Positions 22,755 through 33,004 of a stretch of DNA of 64,000 nucleotides are shown one piece after another. A model generated the notes under the pieces. That model had not been told where the DNA came from and did no database searches. It saw only the letters and a program-made list of their open reading frames with translations. The stretch lies in contig PDUO01000104.1 of the NCBI GenBank assembly GCA_003008705.1, forward strand, positions 1 to 64,000, written 5' to 3'. This DNA is from Pezicula radicicola. Its lineage: Eukaryota > Ascomycota > Leotiomycetes > Helotiales > Dermateaceae. Both the position numbers and the translations under genes were made by a program. How positions within the stretch are numbered: the first letter of the stretch is position 1; each line of letters begins with the position of its first letter.

Positions 22755-22852
22755 GTTTACTCCTCTCCATCATCCTCATCCATAATCCGTTATCCTCATC
22801 CATCATCCATCCTCGTCCATTATTCATCCGCGTCCATCATCTATCGTCGCCT
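22755..22852. repeat. CATCC-type low-complexity tract
   Basis: Imperfect repeats of CTCATCCAT/CATCATCC run for about 95 bp just beyond the 3' end of the next minus-strand gene. Slippage origin is likely. The long plus-strand open frame across it is a by-product of this composition. Confidence 0.5.
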
Positions 22853-23050
22853 ATTATGCTGAAATTGAAGGATTGTTTGAGCAAAAGACCATGCAAGCCG
22901 ACCGCCGACCGCCAACCAATAACTTATATCTATCTCAATACCCCATTTCTTCCGTATCCCATTCCTTATCGGCACAGCAGCTCCTTGAGAACGAGCTCGC
23001 ACATTCGTACTGAGAAGACCTCCAACTATATACCCACGGCCAGTTGTATC

Positions 23051-23637
23051 TCAAGGGATGTTTGCTTGGCGGTACCTGATCTTGACAGTTGCCTGCATCC
23101 CTGTATCCGCCCATACAACAATACATTTCGGAGGACATGTTGCATCGCATTCTACCCGATCCGCATTCTGGCGGATGCCTTGGGTAAGCACCTTCGTTAG
23201 GCAAAACCACGTCTCCTTCACATCCTCGCTTGTAAGCATCTCATCGATAGCTTGTGTACCATGCTCGGCTACAAGCTTGGCGATGCCACGCAGCAATTGA
23301 GAGACATTTTCCGGCCGGACATCTGACGTTGGGACAAATGTTTTGAGTTCCTCTGCAAAAGACTGTGCAGCATTCTTCCATAATACAGGCGTCAGTCGTA
23401 ACTGGGAACCCAAAAGCTGCTGGCGCGTTGTAGCGATCTCTTGTTGAAGGGTCTGGAGCCTTTCGTTCTGCGTTGTGCAGGAACGTTCAAGCTCACAGAA
23501 CTACATTTGGGGAGAGATGTTAGTTGGTATGGCACTTGTGAATTGAAGGAAACGAAGCGACGAACCATCTCTTCGGCCGTGGTATTGGCTGCTTTGAATT
23601 GCTCTGCGATCTGGGAGATTGGAGATGGAGAGGCCAT
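23051..23637 (-). CDS. Uncharacterised coiled-coil protein, intact, 2 exons
   Basis: ATG at 23635-23637 gives MASPSPISQIAEQFKAANTT. An intron at about 23554-23501 (54 nt) has an unusual donor GTTTCC but a good CTAAC branch and TAG acceptor. Exon 2 (23500-23051) continues in frame: FCELERSCTTQNERLQTLQQ, then KTFVPTSDVRPENVSQLLRG and ETWFCLTKVLTQ. The total is about 177 residues. The first half is heptad-like (coiled coil), the second is globular and helical. No stops or RIP signature. Family unknown. It is divergent from the 287-residue gene at 24700, about 1.06 kb away. Confidence 0.55.
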
Positions 23638-23964
23638 GATGGTATTGACGATTACTACTCAAATTGTAGTCAGCTCCTAAGGCTGGGTCTCATTTCCCGT
23701 GAAGGTGACTTGCTTTAGTGGAGGGTGGGAGGTGGCGACCGGTGCTGGTGTTTCTGGCAATAATTGCTTGCTTCAGCCTATGTTTCCACGGTACCGGAGC
23801 TTTACGATGAGCTGCTTTTTGGTTGGGCGTCTACTGGTACAACAGCTACTCGAGTACTCGCACCATGATCGTAATGTCAGATATGTGGAGGTACTGAGGA
23901 GTTGAGATTCAAAGCACACAGAGGAGATGCGTCGCGCGAAGTCACGTTCCTGCCACACTCGGGG

Positions 23965-24315
23965 AGAGAGGAAGGAACGCAGGAACGCAGGAACACAGGA
24001 ACGCGTGACTTGAGTTGGGAGTTCCTGGAATCACGGGATTATTATGTTTCGTGCTGAGCACTCCAGAGTTTCTGGAGTCGAATACCCGACTGAGTCATGA
24101 ATCAGGAAATCAGGAATGCTGAGTAATCTGCGACTGCTCCAAGTTGGGGGAGGGGAGGGACAGGAACGCGTGACTCAGGGAGACCAGGCGGCCGTACCGA
24201 TTCCCGATCCCCGATTCCCGATTTCTGCCTGATTCCTGATTCCTGATTCTTGGTTCCTGGTTCCTGGTCCTAAAAATGACTCAGCATTCCTGATTTCTGA
24301 TTCTCCAACTTCTTT
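23965..24315. repeat. AGGAACGC / GATTCCTG repeat cluster
   Basis: Short direct repeats (CAGGAACG and variants, four in a row near 23970-24003; GGAACGCGTGACT recurring near 24165) are followed by CCTGATTCCTGATT and TTCCTGGTTCCTGG repeats near 24225-24270. The two sets are partly complementary. AATCAGGAATGCTGAGT near 24110 pairs with ACTCAGCATTCCTGATT near 24282, so the DNA could form a large hairpin. It sits in the intergenic space of a divergent pair of intact genes. Confidence 0.6.
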
Positions 24316-24699
24316 CTAGAAAAGGTTCCCAACGTTCCTTCAGTTCTTATCTTATCTAGTCCTTATCTTATTCCTGTAATAATACCTAATTTATCTCCTA
24401 CATGGTGGTGCAAGTACCGACGTGAAATTAGTCTACGCAAAATACACATGGATTTATTATATCGGTTTCTTACTCTATAGAATAGTTATGTACTCTAGCT
24501 TTTCGTATGATTTCATGACTTTACAACTAGTAGAGCCTCGAAATATCTTGTGTACGCAAAGTCATGGTAAGTGGTACTCAGAGATTCCAGTTCCTTATCA
24601 CTTCCTTATCGCCGCCCCAGGCACCACCTTCCTGCTCGTCTTTTGTCTTTCTTTTTTTTCTCCCTCGTCTTGATTTTCTGCCCATGGCAACAACCCACC

Positions 24700-25563
24700 A
24701 TGGTCTGCTGGAGTCAAACTCGGTTCATGGCGGCGACCGGCCTGACCCTTCTCGAGCTGGAGAAGGTCAAGACTACTTGCGCATCCATCTTTCAAAGTCA
24801 TCTCGCAAACCTCACAGGCAGTCTCAGCCTCACCGCAAACAAGGACAAAGTCACTAAAGCGCTGGACGACGTTGTGCGCAGCAGCACTCTTCTCGAGAAT
24901 CTCGAAGCTGAGGCATTACAGCAGGCGAAAAGGGAGCTGAGGATGTATGTGACCGTTTGGAGATCCGAGAACGAGAAGAAGGCCGAGCAGAGGGGCAAGA
25001 AGAGGAAGCATACAACTACCAATGCAGACGATAGTCAGTCATATTGTTGTTTGGATGCTACTTATGGTGCTTACAAGACTCTAGGAACTGCAGCTGGACC
25101 GACTATCACGTCCTCCAACTCCTCCAACTCCTCCAACTTTGTACAACCTGATCTTTCTCTCCAAGGTCCCGAAGAACCTGTGAAGCAACGTTCCTGCCCT
25201 ACAATCGCGCCTCCAGAATCCAACAAAACACCGCAAAGCCAGAGCCCTGATAACTACCCTTTTCGACGTGATCATGCCGAAATATACGAAAGATATACTT
25301 CTCTAGCTATAATTCGTCGCCAACAGCGAGTTGAGGAACTGTTTCAGACATCAAGCCTAGCTAAGGATCTGTTATACGAGGTCTCTGCAATACGCGAAAG
25401 TATACCAGAGTCGCAAGAGCTTCTAAAGTCGAAGGTGGCAATTGAACTTGCGCAATATCGTCGTAATATACGTGTTACAGAGTTGTTTGCTGAGGAGCGA
25501 ATATTATCAGTGGATAGCAAGGAACAAGGCGGACAAAGTGCTGAGAAAAAGAGGCTGTTGTAA
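24700..25563 (+). CDS. Uncharacterised 287-residue helical protein, intact
   Basis: The start chosen is the ATG at 24700 in a near-perfect context (CCACCATGG). Upstream in-frame codons to 24571 lack a better ATG, and a GTAAGT at 24567 suggests a 5' UTR intron. The N-terminal 110 residues are helical (LTLLELEKVKTTCASIFQSH to LRMYVTVWRSENEKKAEQ). A basic GKKRKH cluster near residue 125 looks like a nuclear signal. A disordered middle has SSNSSNSSN. A helical C-terminus (RRDHAEIYERYTSLAIIRR) follows. No family recognised. The last 91 bp, including the stop codon, are duplicated immediately downstream, so the present C-terminus comes from the first copy. No RIP-type stops. Confidence 0.6.
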   Translation: MVCWSQTRFMAATGLTLLELEKVKTTCASIFQSHLANLTGSLSLTANKDKVTKALDDVVRSSTLLENLEAEALQQAKRELRMYVTVWRSENEKKAEQRGKKRKHTTTNADDSQSYCCLDATYGAYKTLGTAAGPTITSSNSSNSSNFVQPDLSLQGPEEPVKQRSCPTIAPPESNKTPQSQSPDNYPFRRDHAEIYERYTSLAIIRRQQRVEELFQTSSLAKDLLYEVSAIRESIPESQELLKSKVAIELAQYRRNIRVTELFAEERILSVDSKEQGGQSAEKKRLL

Positions 25564-25665
25564 ATATATTTTACTGTTTGCTGAGGAGCGAATGTCATCA
25601 GTGGAAAGCAAGGAACAAGGCGGACAAAGTGCTGAGAAAAAGAGGTTGTTGTAAATATATTTTAC
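25484..25665 (+). repeat. 91-bp tandem duplication over a stop codon
   Basis: Two adjacent copies (about 25484-25574 and 25575-25665) share the segment from TGTTTGCTGAGGAGCGAAT through GAGAAAAAGAGG and TTGTAAATATATTTTAC. They differ at a handful of positions (ATATTATCAG against ATGTCATCAG, GATAGC against GAAAGC, CTGTTG against TTGTTG). Copy 1 contributes the last codons and stop of the 287-residue gene; copy 2 is downstream. Confidence 0.9.
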
Positions 25666-26100
25666 TTTAACTGTTAAACATTGCTAACACTACTATAAGC
25701 CCCAATCTGGAAGATGCCTCTGTTTACTTCTACTCAGTAAGGAACCCAGTGACGCAAACCAATGTAAATAAGTAGTCTTGATCTCTAGGCCTACTCAAGC
25801 ATCCCAGACGACAACCAGCTCTACCTTGTACCTAGATATCTACGGGTTCTGAGGAATTATATCTAAGTTATAGACTATAGCGTTGTATCTTCTTCTATAC
25901 TGTCCTACTTACCTACTTACATCTAAAATAACAAGAAAGAAGAAAGAATTATCATCCAAAAGGTGCTCTGTAAGTCCCGAAAGTTAGAGGTTATTGTAAA
26001 TCCAGTAGAATTCAGCCGAATTCATTCACCGCTGTAGGGTCCATGGGATCCCGGGGACCCTAAGGTTACCGGCCCATCCAACCACTACAGCAACAACAAT
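25666..26100. other. Gap; possible retroelement 3' flank
   Basis: No coding sequence. A small palindromic GC cluster (CCATGGGATCCCGGGG) lies near 26040. As the downstream flank of the minus-strand retroelement it is where a 3' LTR would lie, but I found no match to the sequence beyond the other end (29300-29700). Confidence 0.3.
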
Positions 26101-29100
26101 CTACCAACCATCGACATCCATTGTATCCTCACTGTCTTCATCACTTCCAGTACCACTAGTTCCACCAGCAGCGTCATCGTTGGCATCATCAGGGTCCTCG
26201 TTGTAGGCATAGTTGAAGCAGGGGTCCTTCTTCATTTCGGCCACATCGATAGCGCCCAGCTGGTGAGTCCTACTAGCGCATCCGACACAGCTCCTGGTCC
26301 AGAAACTTCGACAGCCGCAGGGAATCGATAAGGAATGCCTCTATAACGATTAGACCAGATGGTGAGGCAGGCGGTGCAATAAGATCTCGATGGCATACTG
26401 CAATTTGTGACCAGCTACCACCTTCTATGACTTCAAGAGTTTTATGATCCTTCTGAATAGCCACAAACCAAGGGAGGATAGTACGTCGAAGCTTATCGGT
26501 ATCTACACTAACTAGCACCGTGAGGAACACTTGGCAATATGATTCTAACATACGCCTGTTCATGTTGTAGTGTAATAAACAACCATTCGAATAGCCCGAG
26601 GTTAACTAAGCCAATAAAATCAAACTATTTTGCTGAATCGACAGGGACATCAGTATCTGGGCACTACTTGGCCAAATGCATAATAATCTCCTGCTGGTCG
26701 AAATCGAAATGAACTTCTTCATAAAAGAATCGATATACCTCAAGCTTGTCCGAACTACCGGCCGGCCTATGAATCATTCTGAACCACAAGTGTTGCTCTG
26801 GATCTGCTTTAATATCTCCCAACTTGAGTCTATTGATAGCAAGGTATTGGAGTCGTTCTACAAGAGATTGTACTGTAAGCTGTCTAACCTGAAGACCAAC
26901 ATTGGCACCAAGACCTTTGGAGTGACTAAAGCACACCATCTTGAACTGTTTTTACTGCGAAAGTAGTTTTTCATGCACTATAGCATTGTACTTCTTGCTG
27001 AGAACTACAGCCTGAAAGGATGCAGTAACATTATTAGAACAACCGCACTTCCACTTGCCAGTAGCAGCAGCTCTCTTGCGCTTACTGCCGGTAGCTAGTG
27101 CTACGTACTCTTCTTCATTAAGCTGTGCTACAAGGACGTTGGCATCGGTTTCGAGGATAAAATGAACTCCATAGAGATGATATCGACACTTCTTTAATCC
27201 TTTCAATACAGCCCTGCATTCTCTTTTGGTAGGATTATAATATTATTCAGCCTTATTCTAGACCCTACTTTCATACCGTGATGGATGTCGTATCCCATTA
27301 ATTATCTGCATAAGCACTACACCCCATCCCTTGCCGCTTGCATCTACTGCAAATATTATATCCCCTGCGTCTTCTAAATAGTCTAAACAAACAAGTGCTA
27401 GTGCTTCCATGAGTAACTTCTGAAACGTTGCTATAGCCTTTATTTGATCGGACTTCCACGCAAATGGAATACCTTTTCGAAACAGGTAATAAATCGGGTT
27501 GGCAACGTGAGGTGAGGTACAAATGACCCAAAATAAACATATACTCCAATAAATGCTTTTACGTCTGTAATATCTTCTAGCTCCTGCCATGCGAGTATCT
27601 GAATAATCTTTATAATACTTGGCGATGTTTCTTTGCTGTCACAAACAAACCCGACAATTTTAAGTCCATTGACATATAACTGACTCCCTGGTCCAATTAT
27701 AGCTCCGGCTCTTTCAATGCCACTTAATACCTTATCGATGTTCCGAATATACTCTAGCAAAAACTGTTGTATGCCTGGTGCAACCATTTTATTGTCGAAG
27801 TAAGTTTTGGGTCCTTTGACTCCAATATCTTCAACAAATATCTTGTAAATATGAGGAATGTATTCTTATACTATCCGAGTACAAGCTCTGTAAAACTAAG
27901 CCGGCGAATTTATCGCTCCTTGAGTAGGTGTCGTATGCCGTAATATCTCTGTTGTTTTCATGTAACCGCAGCTGGTTATATCCTGAAAACAAATCAAGAA
28001 GTGACGTAATTTTGCAACCTACAAACTCCTCTGACATTTCCTCTGCTGATGGTGGAACAAATGTATCCCGAACCGTAAACTTGTTGTATAGTTGTGCATT
28101 ATCAATCCACCTGTATTTTCCATTCTTTTTCTTAACAAGAAAATATACATTTCGATATAATCTATGGTATGGTTCTAAAATTCCCCAATTAATCCTTTCT
28201 AACATCATTCGAGTAACTTCCGGTATAAGAGCTTTTGGTATAGGATAATTGAATTTCTGATATACCTCGTAAGGAATAGTTCGAATTTCGACTGGTGGTA
28301 TTACTTCTGGTCTGATACAGTCGATTTCCGAAAAATTGAATGAAACTGCAGCCTCCCTTGTATACATTAATTCCTTCAAGACATTGAGCTCTTCGATTGT
28401 CAAAATATAAGTGTCTCTAATCAATTCATCCATGCTTTCCGGAGTAAGTCTTGATCCTCGTTCGATATTAGAGAACATTAGAGTAATCTAGTAATTATAT
28501 GGTCCTATTTCCGTCTTCTTTTCATTCTTGAGAACTTTCTTTTTCTAATGTAGATCTCCAGGTTTTGAGCTATCCGAAACTCCTAAATCCACTGGTTTGA
28601 CCTTCTTATCCTTTGTTTTGTAAAGAGTGTATGCTGACATCGTCTGTTTTCTCCCTAATATTGTTGGTATTTGATTCATCGATTTCAGATCAAAGCGTTT
28701 CGACACTCGTCCACTCATAACTTTTTGACTCTCTTGTAAATAATTTTCAACACTGTACACCTTGAATTTCCACAAATGATGATGTTTTAGTGGTGGTGGT
28801 GGTAAGCTCTGATTTTGGTGAGATTTGGAATGGGAAGCACTAATTGGTCCCGACCATATATCGAATCACCTAAATCACCTAATTCACCATTTTTCGTCCT
28901 TTCCTCACCAAACTCACCACTTGGCAAGTTCCTAACTCCAACACTGCATTCATTAACTAATTCAGCGACAGCGCGAACTCCTAAGGCTCATCTTATGTTG
29001 TACGTTTCCAAGATGCTGCCAACATATGATAAGGGTCATTTCAACGCTTTCAGTCATGTTTTCGCTAGTACCGTCCGCTCTAGTTTGAAGGTCCGCATCT

Positions 29101-29290
29101 AGGGCCCGAACTACACCCCTGACAAGAAGGATGGTCTCTTCATCAAACCTATCTAGTGTACTGTTCTCATGATAGGTGGAAATGTTGACCCTATTAATCA
29201 TGTCCCAGCCGGTAACATTCTGGGATTGGTCGGTATTGACTAGTTCTTGTTGGAATCCGGAACCCTCACTGCCCGTGAAACCACCCACAA
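26101..29290 (-). mobile_element. Ty3-type retroelement, degenerate, no integrase seen
   Basis: Reading minus from 29290: a gag-like start (NRVNISTYHENSTLDRF), a linker tract (KPVDLGVSDSSKPGD), then reverse transcriptase (YFLVKKKNGKYRWIDNAQLY, ITSLLDLFSGYNQLRLHENN) near 28200-27900 with the G-Y-N-Q-L fingers/palm motif of Ty3-type RTs. RT thumb/connection (DVKAFIGVYVYFGSFVP) and an RNase H (IIFAVDASGKGWGVVLMQ, YHLYGVHFILETDANVLVAQL) follow. The product ends with a long unusual C-terminal region (FYEEVHFDFDQQEIIMHLAK, VEGGI-like box near 26430, acidic end MDVDGW at 26101). An integrase with HHCC and DDE motifs is not visible. Many stops and frameshifts. Flanking LTRs were not found. Confidence 0.75.
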
Positions 29291-29339
29291 CTTGAAGGTT
29301 ATGAAATTATCTGTAATTTAATGCGCCTATTGAGTTAAG

Positions 29340-29555
29340 TACACTCATTTTAAATTTAACCTCGTACATCCATATTTTGCATCGCCTATTTAATTTTAGC
29401 ATTATCTATTCAATTCATCAAGCCTTTGCACAATGTGTCGCCCATTCATATTTAGCATTACCTATTCAATTAATTAATACTCAGTCAATTTATTACCCAT
29501 TTGCACAATACAATGTCATGAAGTTCTCTTCCGCCTTTTCTTATAGTAGTTTTGC
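29340..29555. repeat. Imperfect AT-rich tandem repeats
   Basis: Phrases such as CCTATTCAATT, TTTAGCATTA and TTTGCACAAT recur two or three times (29385-29405, 29410-29425, 29450-29470, 29500-29510), giving units of roughly 60-80 bp. It lies between the gag start of the retroelement and the palindrome, where a 5' leader or LTR would be expected. Confidence 0.4.
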
Positions 29556-29628
29556 GAGATACACTAAAGTGTAGGTATTGTAGACGGGTATTACATGCGA
29601 GTCTCGCTTAGCGGAGTTAAAATAATTG

Positions 29629-29654
29629 TCGTCCTCGCTTATAAGCGAGGACGA
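29629..29654. repeat. Perfect 26-bp palindrome
   Basis: TCGTCCTCGCTTA (29629-29641) is followed without spacer by its exact reverse complement. The palindrome is surrounded by further self-complementary pieces: TCTCGCGAGA near 29670, TACTCG..CGAGTA around it, and CTCGCTTAGCGGAG near 29603. The whole 29595-29690 interval can fold extensively. Confidence 0.9.
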
Positions 29655-29659
29655 TTACT

Positions 29660-31190
29660 CGTAGCGTTCTCGCGAGAGCCGAGTAAGTAAACAGACAAAG
29701 GACAAAAAGAAAACTCCCCCAAAGTGTCAAATCCAAACTCCGCCCTCAAACGGAAGGTGAAACATCATGGCTCTCAGACGAATTAAGTTACGCACATGCT
29801 GTCGCAGTGGCATAACGAAGGCGACCATTCCTATGCTAGTAGTTGACTCTACACGCACAAGGCGAAGGAGTCTTGTAGCAATTGTTTCTCTTAATGTTTG
29901 ACATGATTGCGTTGCTTGTTTTATTATAAGAAGTTCCCACGTCTCGGTGCTCATTCCAATTCCTGTGTCCCGCCCTCAGCGCCAGCCTCAGCCTTCTTCT
30001 ACAGCACCACCAGATAATGCAATTATCCTACTCTGAGTCTGCCCCATCTTGCACAACGTACGCAACGCCTCCCTTCTCCTTCATTAGAATACTCCAACTC
30101 GATCGCCACATTCATCTCGTAGAGTACAGTATAGGTCTTCTTACGCTAGAGCACTCCCCCATGATCTGCGTGAGTTCTACACAATCTCAATGTCTTCCTA
30201 GAGACACTCTACTACTATAGCAAATACCCAACACTATTAAGAGCTTAACATGAGATAGTTACAGCATCAATTCCAATCTTCAAAACACCGGCGAACAGAT
30301 TAGCAGCCTCGGGATACAGCTCAGTATACTTCGAGTACCGACTGTCATTTATTGCGGCAGAGAAGGTATATAGGACCGATATTTGCAGATCCCAAGGTGG
30401 GAGACGGAGGCTAGAAGATAGAAGCTGGGTACGTGGGTTGTTTGGCGCTGTATTGTGTCGTAGAGTGGTGGTTAGGGTTGACCTCTGAATTTGAATTCTG
30501 CTTTGCTTTCTGCTGCGTTGCGCTAGAAATGAATTCCGCACTGTCTTACAGGACAGGCGACGTGGTGCAGTGGCAGATTAATTACTCAACTCCCGACAGC
30601 CCCTTATAGGGACCTATTCCAACCTCCAAGGATGTTAATAACGCTAGATTTGAGACAAGTTGACCAGTCCCAGATGTGAAAGGCAATTCGGCGCTGTGTA
30701 GAATCCAACTCCTGCCGTCGGCCCGTCGTCTTCCAGTAAGCCTTCAAAGATAATTCTAGACTCTGCGAGGGTATTCCTATCCCTTTCGTCTTCAAATCCA
30801 GTTCTTCTTCGTAGCAGACTTCACAAACGTCACTCGTAGTTGGCCGGCTCAATCTTGTAATCCTCTCTTGAGGTTCTCTCTGATCAAACTGTGATCAAGT
30901 CTTAAGCCTGGCTAAGCGCCCAAATAATCCCAAAGAGTTAATTACATCTTTTCGGAAGTTATTTTCGTACTTCTAAATCTGTTGTACCTTCTAAAAATGC
31001 TGAGATTATACCGAGTACTCAGGGCCAGCGTATTTCTGGTTCTCTACAGCCCTGCCTGAACAACACTAAAGCGCAATGCTATCCGGATGTTTGCTCTCTT
31101 TGGATAAATTCGCAAGCGGGCCGGCAAGTTTCTCGCTCTGGACACCCGCGCTGCACTAGATTGAAAGATCTTAGTGGCGCGTAACAGACT
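29660..31190. other. Weak minus-strand coding remnants
   Basis: Open tracts on the minus strand at 29954-29727 (IGMVAFVMPLRQHVRN), 30541-30245 (INDSRYSKYTELYPEAANLF) and 30852-30604 (TTSDVCEVCYEEELDLK, which has a Cys pair) look protein-like but short. I cannot name a family, and no joining model is convincing. They may be parts of one decayed gene. No RNA gene was seen. Confidence 0.25.
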
Positions 31191-31193
31191 TTA

Positions 31194-31298
31194 GACTGCG
31201 GAATGGGGCACCGTGGGACCCCATTTTGGTTGCCAAGTGCCCTATGGGTGGTCTGGGGTGGGCTGGGGCGTGTGGGTTAGGGGTCCTATTCCGCAGTC
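31194..31298. mobile_element. MITE-like 105-bp hairpin element
   Basis: GACTGCGGAAT at 31194 is repeated inverted as ATTCCGCAGTC ending at 31298, and TA flanks both ends (31192-31193, 31299-31300), as expected for Tc1/mariner-type MITEs. The interior is GC-rich (GGGGCACCGTGGGACCCC, GGTGGTCTGGGGTGGGCTGG), with no coding capacity and no RIP erosion. The minus-strand ankyrin relic stops exactly at its right end. Confidence 0.6.
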
Positions 31299-31960
31299 TA
31301 CGCGCGCTGATATATATGCTGTTTCCATGGCTGAACTACCGAATGTGTCTCGCATAGAAATATCAACTCGTAGAAAGGATAAAAGGCATGTTATAGCTTC
31401 ATAAGAGCCCCCTAGAGCTGCCCATGACAAAGATGTTCAACCTTTATGACCTGTTAAAGCAATATCGCTTCCCAAGAGAGAAGAATCGATATTACAGAAA
31501 TCCTCGACATCTGGCGAGATTCCAACTGTATATGACAACGAGCGTGTGATCGAAGAATAACCATAGCTTGCTGCCCAAGAAAGTGGAGTACGACTATTCA
31601 CCTTATCTTTCCGATTTATATGAACAAGCCTTGTGAGTTCAAAAATTCTGTAACATTTTCCGGATGGATACCCAGGAGGATTCAGCACCCAGCTAAGCCC
31701 AACCCAACCATTGATGTCTTCAACATCTGTGCGGATTGGATCTTGTTTAATGAGTTCGTAAATAATTCGAATTAGGTTGGCCTGTAGCCCACAAATGAGA
31801 GCTACGACCATTTTGATCCTATATAGAAGCCTGCCAAGGCCAACGCTCTAAGAGTGTACTGACAACCTCATGGTGGCCATGCTGTGCGGCATAGGACATC
31901 GACAAAGATAGCGCTGGGAGTCTCGTACTATAATTGAGGATTGATTTGACACAAGAAGTA
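31299..31960 (-). pseudogene. Ankyrin-repeat protein relic
   Basis: Minus-strand tracts in more than one frame carry ankyrin-like units: LSMSYAAQHGHHEVVSTLLE (about 31930), NSRTPLSWAASYGYSSITRS (about 31600) and MSWAALGGSYEAITCLLSF followed by MRDTFGSSAMETAYISARVD (about 31420-31305). A stop before the last unit and frame changes show decay. The reading ends at the MITE-like element, which may have interrupted it. Together with the fragment at 32165-32345 it may be the C-terminal end of a STAND-type receptor (NACHT-ankyrin), a common fungal architecture. Confidence 0.6.
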
Positions 31961-31984
31961 TGGCCTTGTCAAGCAGACCAAAAC

Positions 31985-32160
31985 AATAAAGTGCCTAATT
32001 TAGTCAATTCAGTCTTTAATTCAATTAATTCATTCATTCAATTCAGTCAACAATTCAACTAATTAATTCCAATTCAGCCAATTCATTCCAATTCATTCTA
32101 ATTTATCCAATTTATCTAATTCAACTAATTCACTCTAATTTAGCCAATTCAGCCAATTCC
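31985..32160. repeat. AATTCA-type AT minisatellite
   Basis: Imperfect repeats of AATTCA / CCAATTCA / ACTAATTCA fill about 175 bp. They separate the ankyrin units from the next protein-like fragment of the same strand and presumably expanded inside a dead gene. Confidence 0.8.
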
Positions 32161-32164
32161 GTTA

Positions 32165-32345
32165 TTGTCACTGCCACTGCCAACATCGCAAAAAATCGCC
32201 TGCCCAGTGCATTGCAGCAGATTCAAAAAGCTTATACCGATTGGAAATCCGAAAGGCAGCATTTCCAACTACTTTGTCCAAGCCTTGGAACAACGGATCC
32301 CGATCACGATAGAGATCGAAGTCAATTGACAAGTCCTTAAGGCGA
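32165..32345 (-). pseudogene. Fragment of STAND/ankyrin-type fungal protein
   Basis: About 60 codons on the minus strand are cleanly open: CARLKDLSIDFDLYRDRDPL, FQGLDKVVGNAAFRISNRYK, FESAAMHWAGDFLRCWQ. This kind of segment lies between the NACHT module and the ankyrin repeats in many fungal STAND proteins. That is family recollection; no P-loop is present in the window on this strand nearby. Flanks are repeats and AT-rich sequence. Confidence 0.4.
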
Positions 32346-33004
32346 GCACAGTCGGTGAGTTAATTCCTTTGAAAGATAGACTAGGTATTTCTTTAACGAC
32401 TCGTGCACAAGGCTAGTTTTAGAATTATACACTCATTTATTCATTTATAGGCAGATGGTCATCTTGTAGCTAAGAAGTAGTCTGGTGTTATGGTATAAAA
32501 GCTAGAATAATACCGAGTTTTTCACCTGTTAATAGCCTTACACTGACAGAAATCAAACACGATAACTTTCCGACTATGCTGTATTCTAGTAAGGGGTATT
32601 AAGAACAACAGCCATTCGTATATAAGAGCAAGATCTAGGGGCAGCTGCTTATATCAGTCTCTACTACAACAAGCGGTCTTATAGCAAGGGGAGGATAAAA
32701 CTAACCTAGAGAAATGTCCGACCAGCTTTATTAATACAGACCTTCTCGAGCTTGTATCCTGTTGATAGGCGACAACGATCACTTTTCATAGGAGTCTTAA
32801 GACGCTTATAGGCGAACAAAATGAATTAGCGCTGATTATCTCCTGCTCTTGTTAAAACCCCAAATAATGTATTTATCCTTTGATGGCATCCATGGACCGG
32901 AATAGTGCTGAGTTCAGTTGGGTTATGATTGGGTTGTGATTAGGGATCTAACCTGTACCGCTTGTTCTAAATTTAGGAGTTAAGAAATATAATCAACGGA
33001 CAAC
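32346..33004. other. Gap, nothing recognised
   Basis: About 660 bp without a supported gene. Moderately AT-rich with many stops on both strands. If the flanking fragments belong to one gene, this would be its eroded interior. Confidence 0.3.

Noticed and set aside
22703..23200. 165-codon open frame on the plus strand
   Set aside because: It covers a low-complexity CATCC tract and then lies antisense to the well-supported spliced minus-strand gene.
28815..29102. 95-codon plus-strand frame
   Set aside because: It is antisense to the gag-like part of the retroelement, where repeated GGTGA phrases create open frames.
29290..29700. Possible 5' LTR beginning TGTAGACGGGTATTAC near 29579
   Set aside because: No second copy could be found at the other end of the retroelement (25666-26100), so an LTR call is unsupported.
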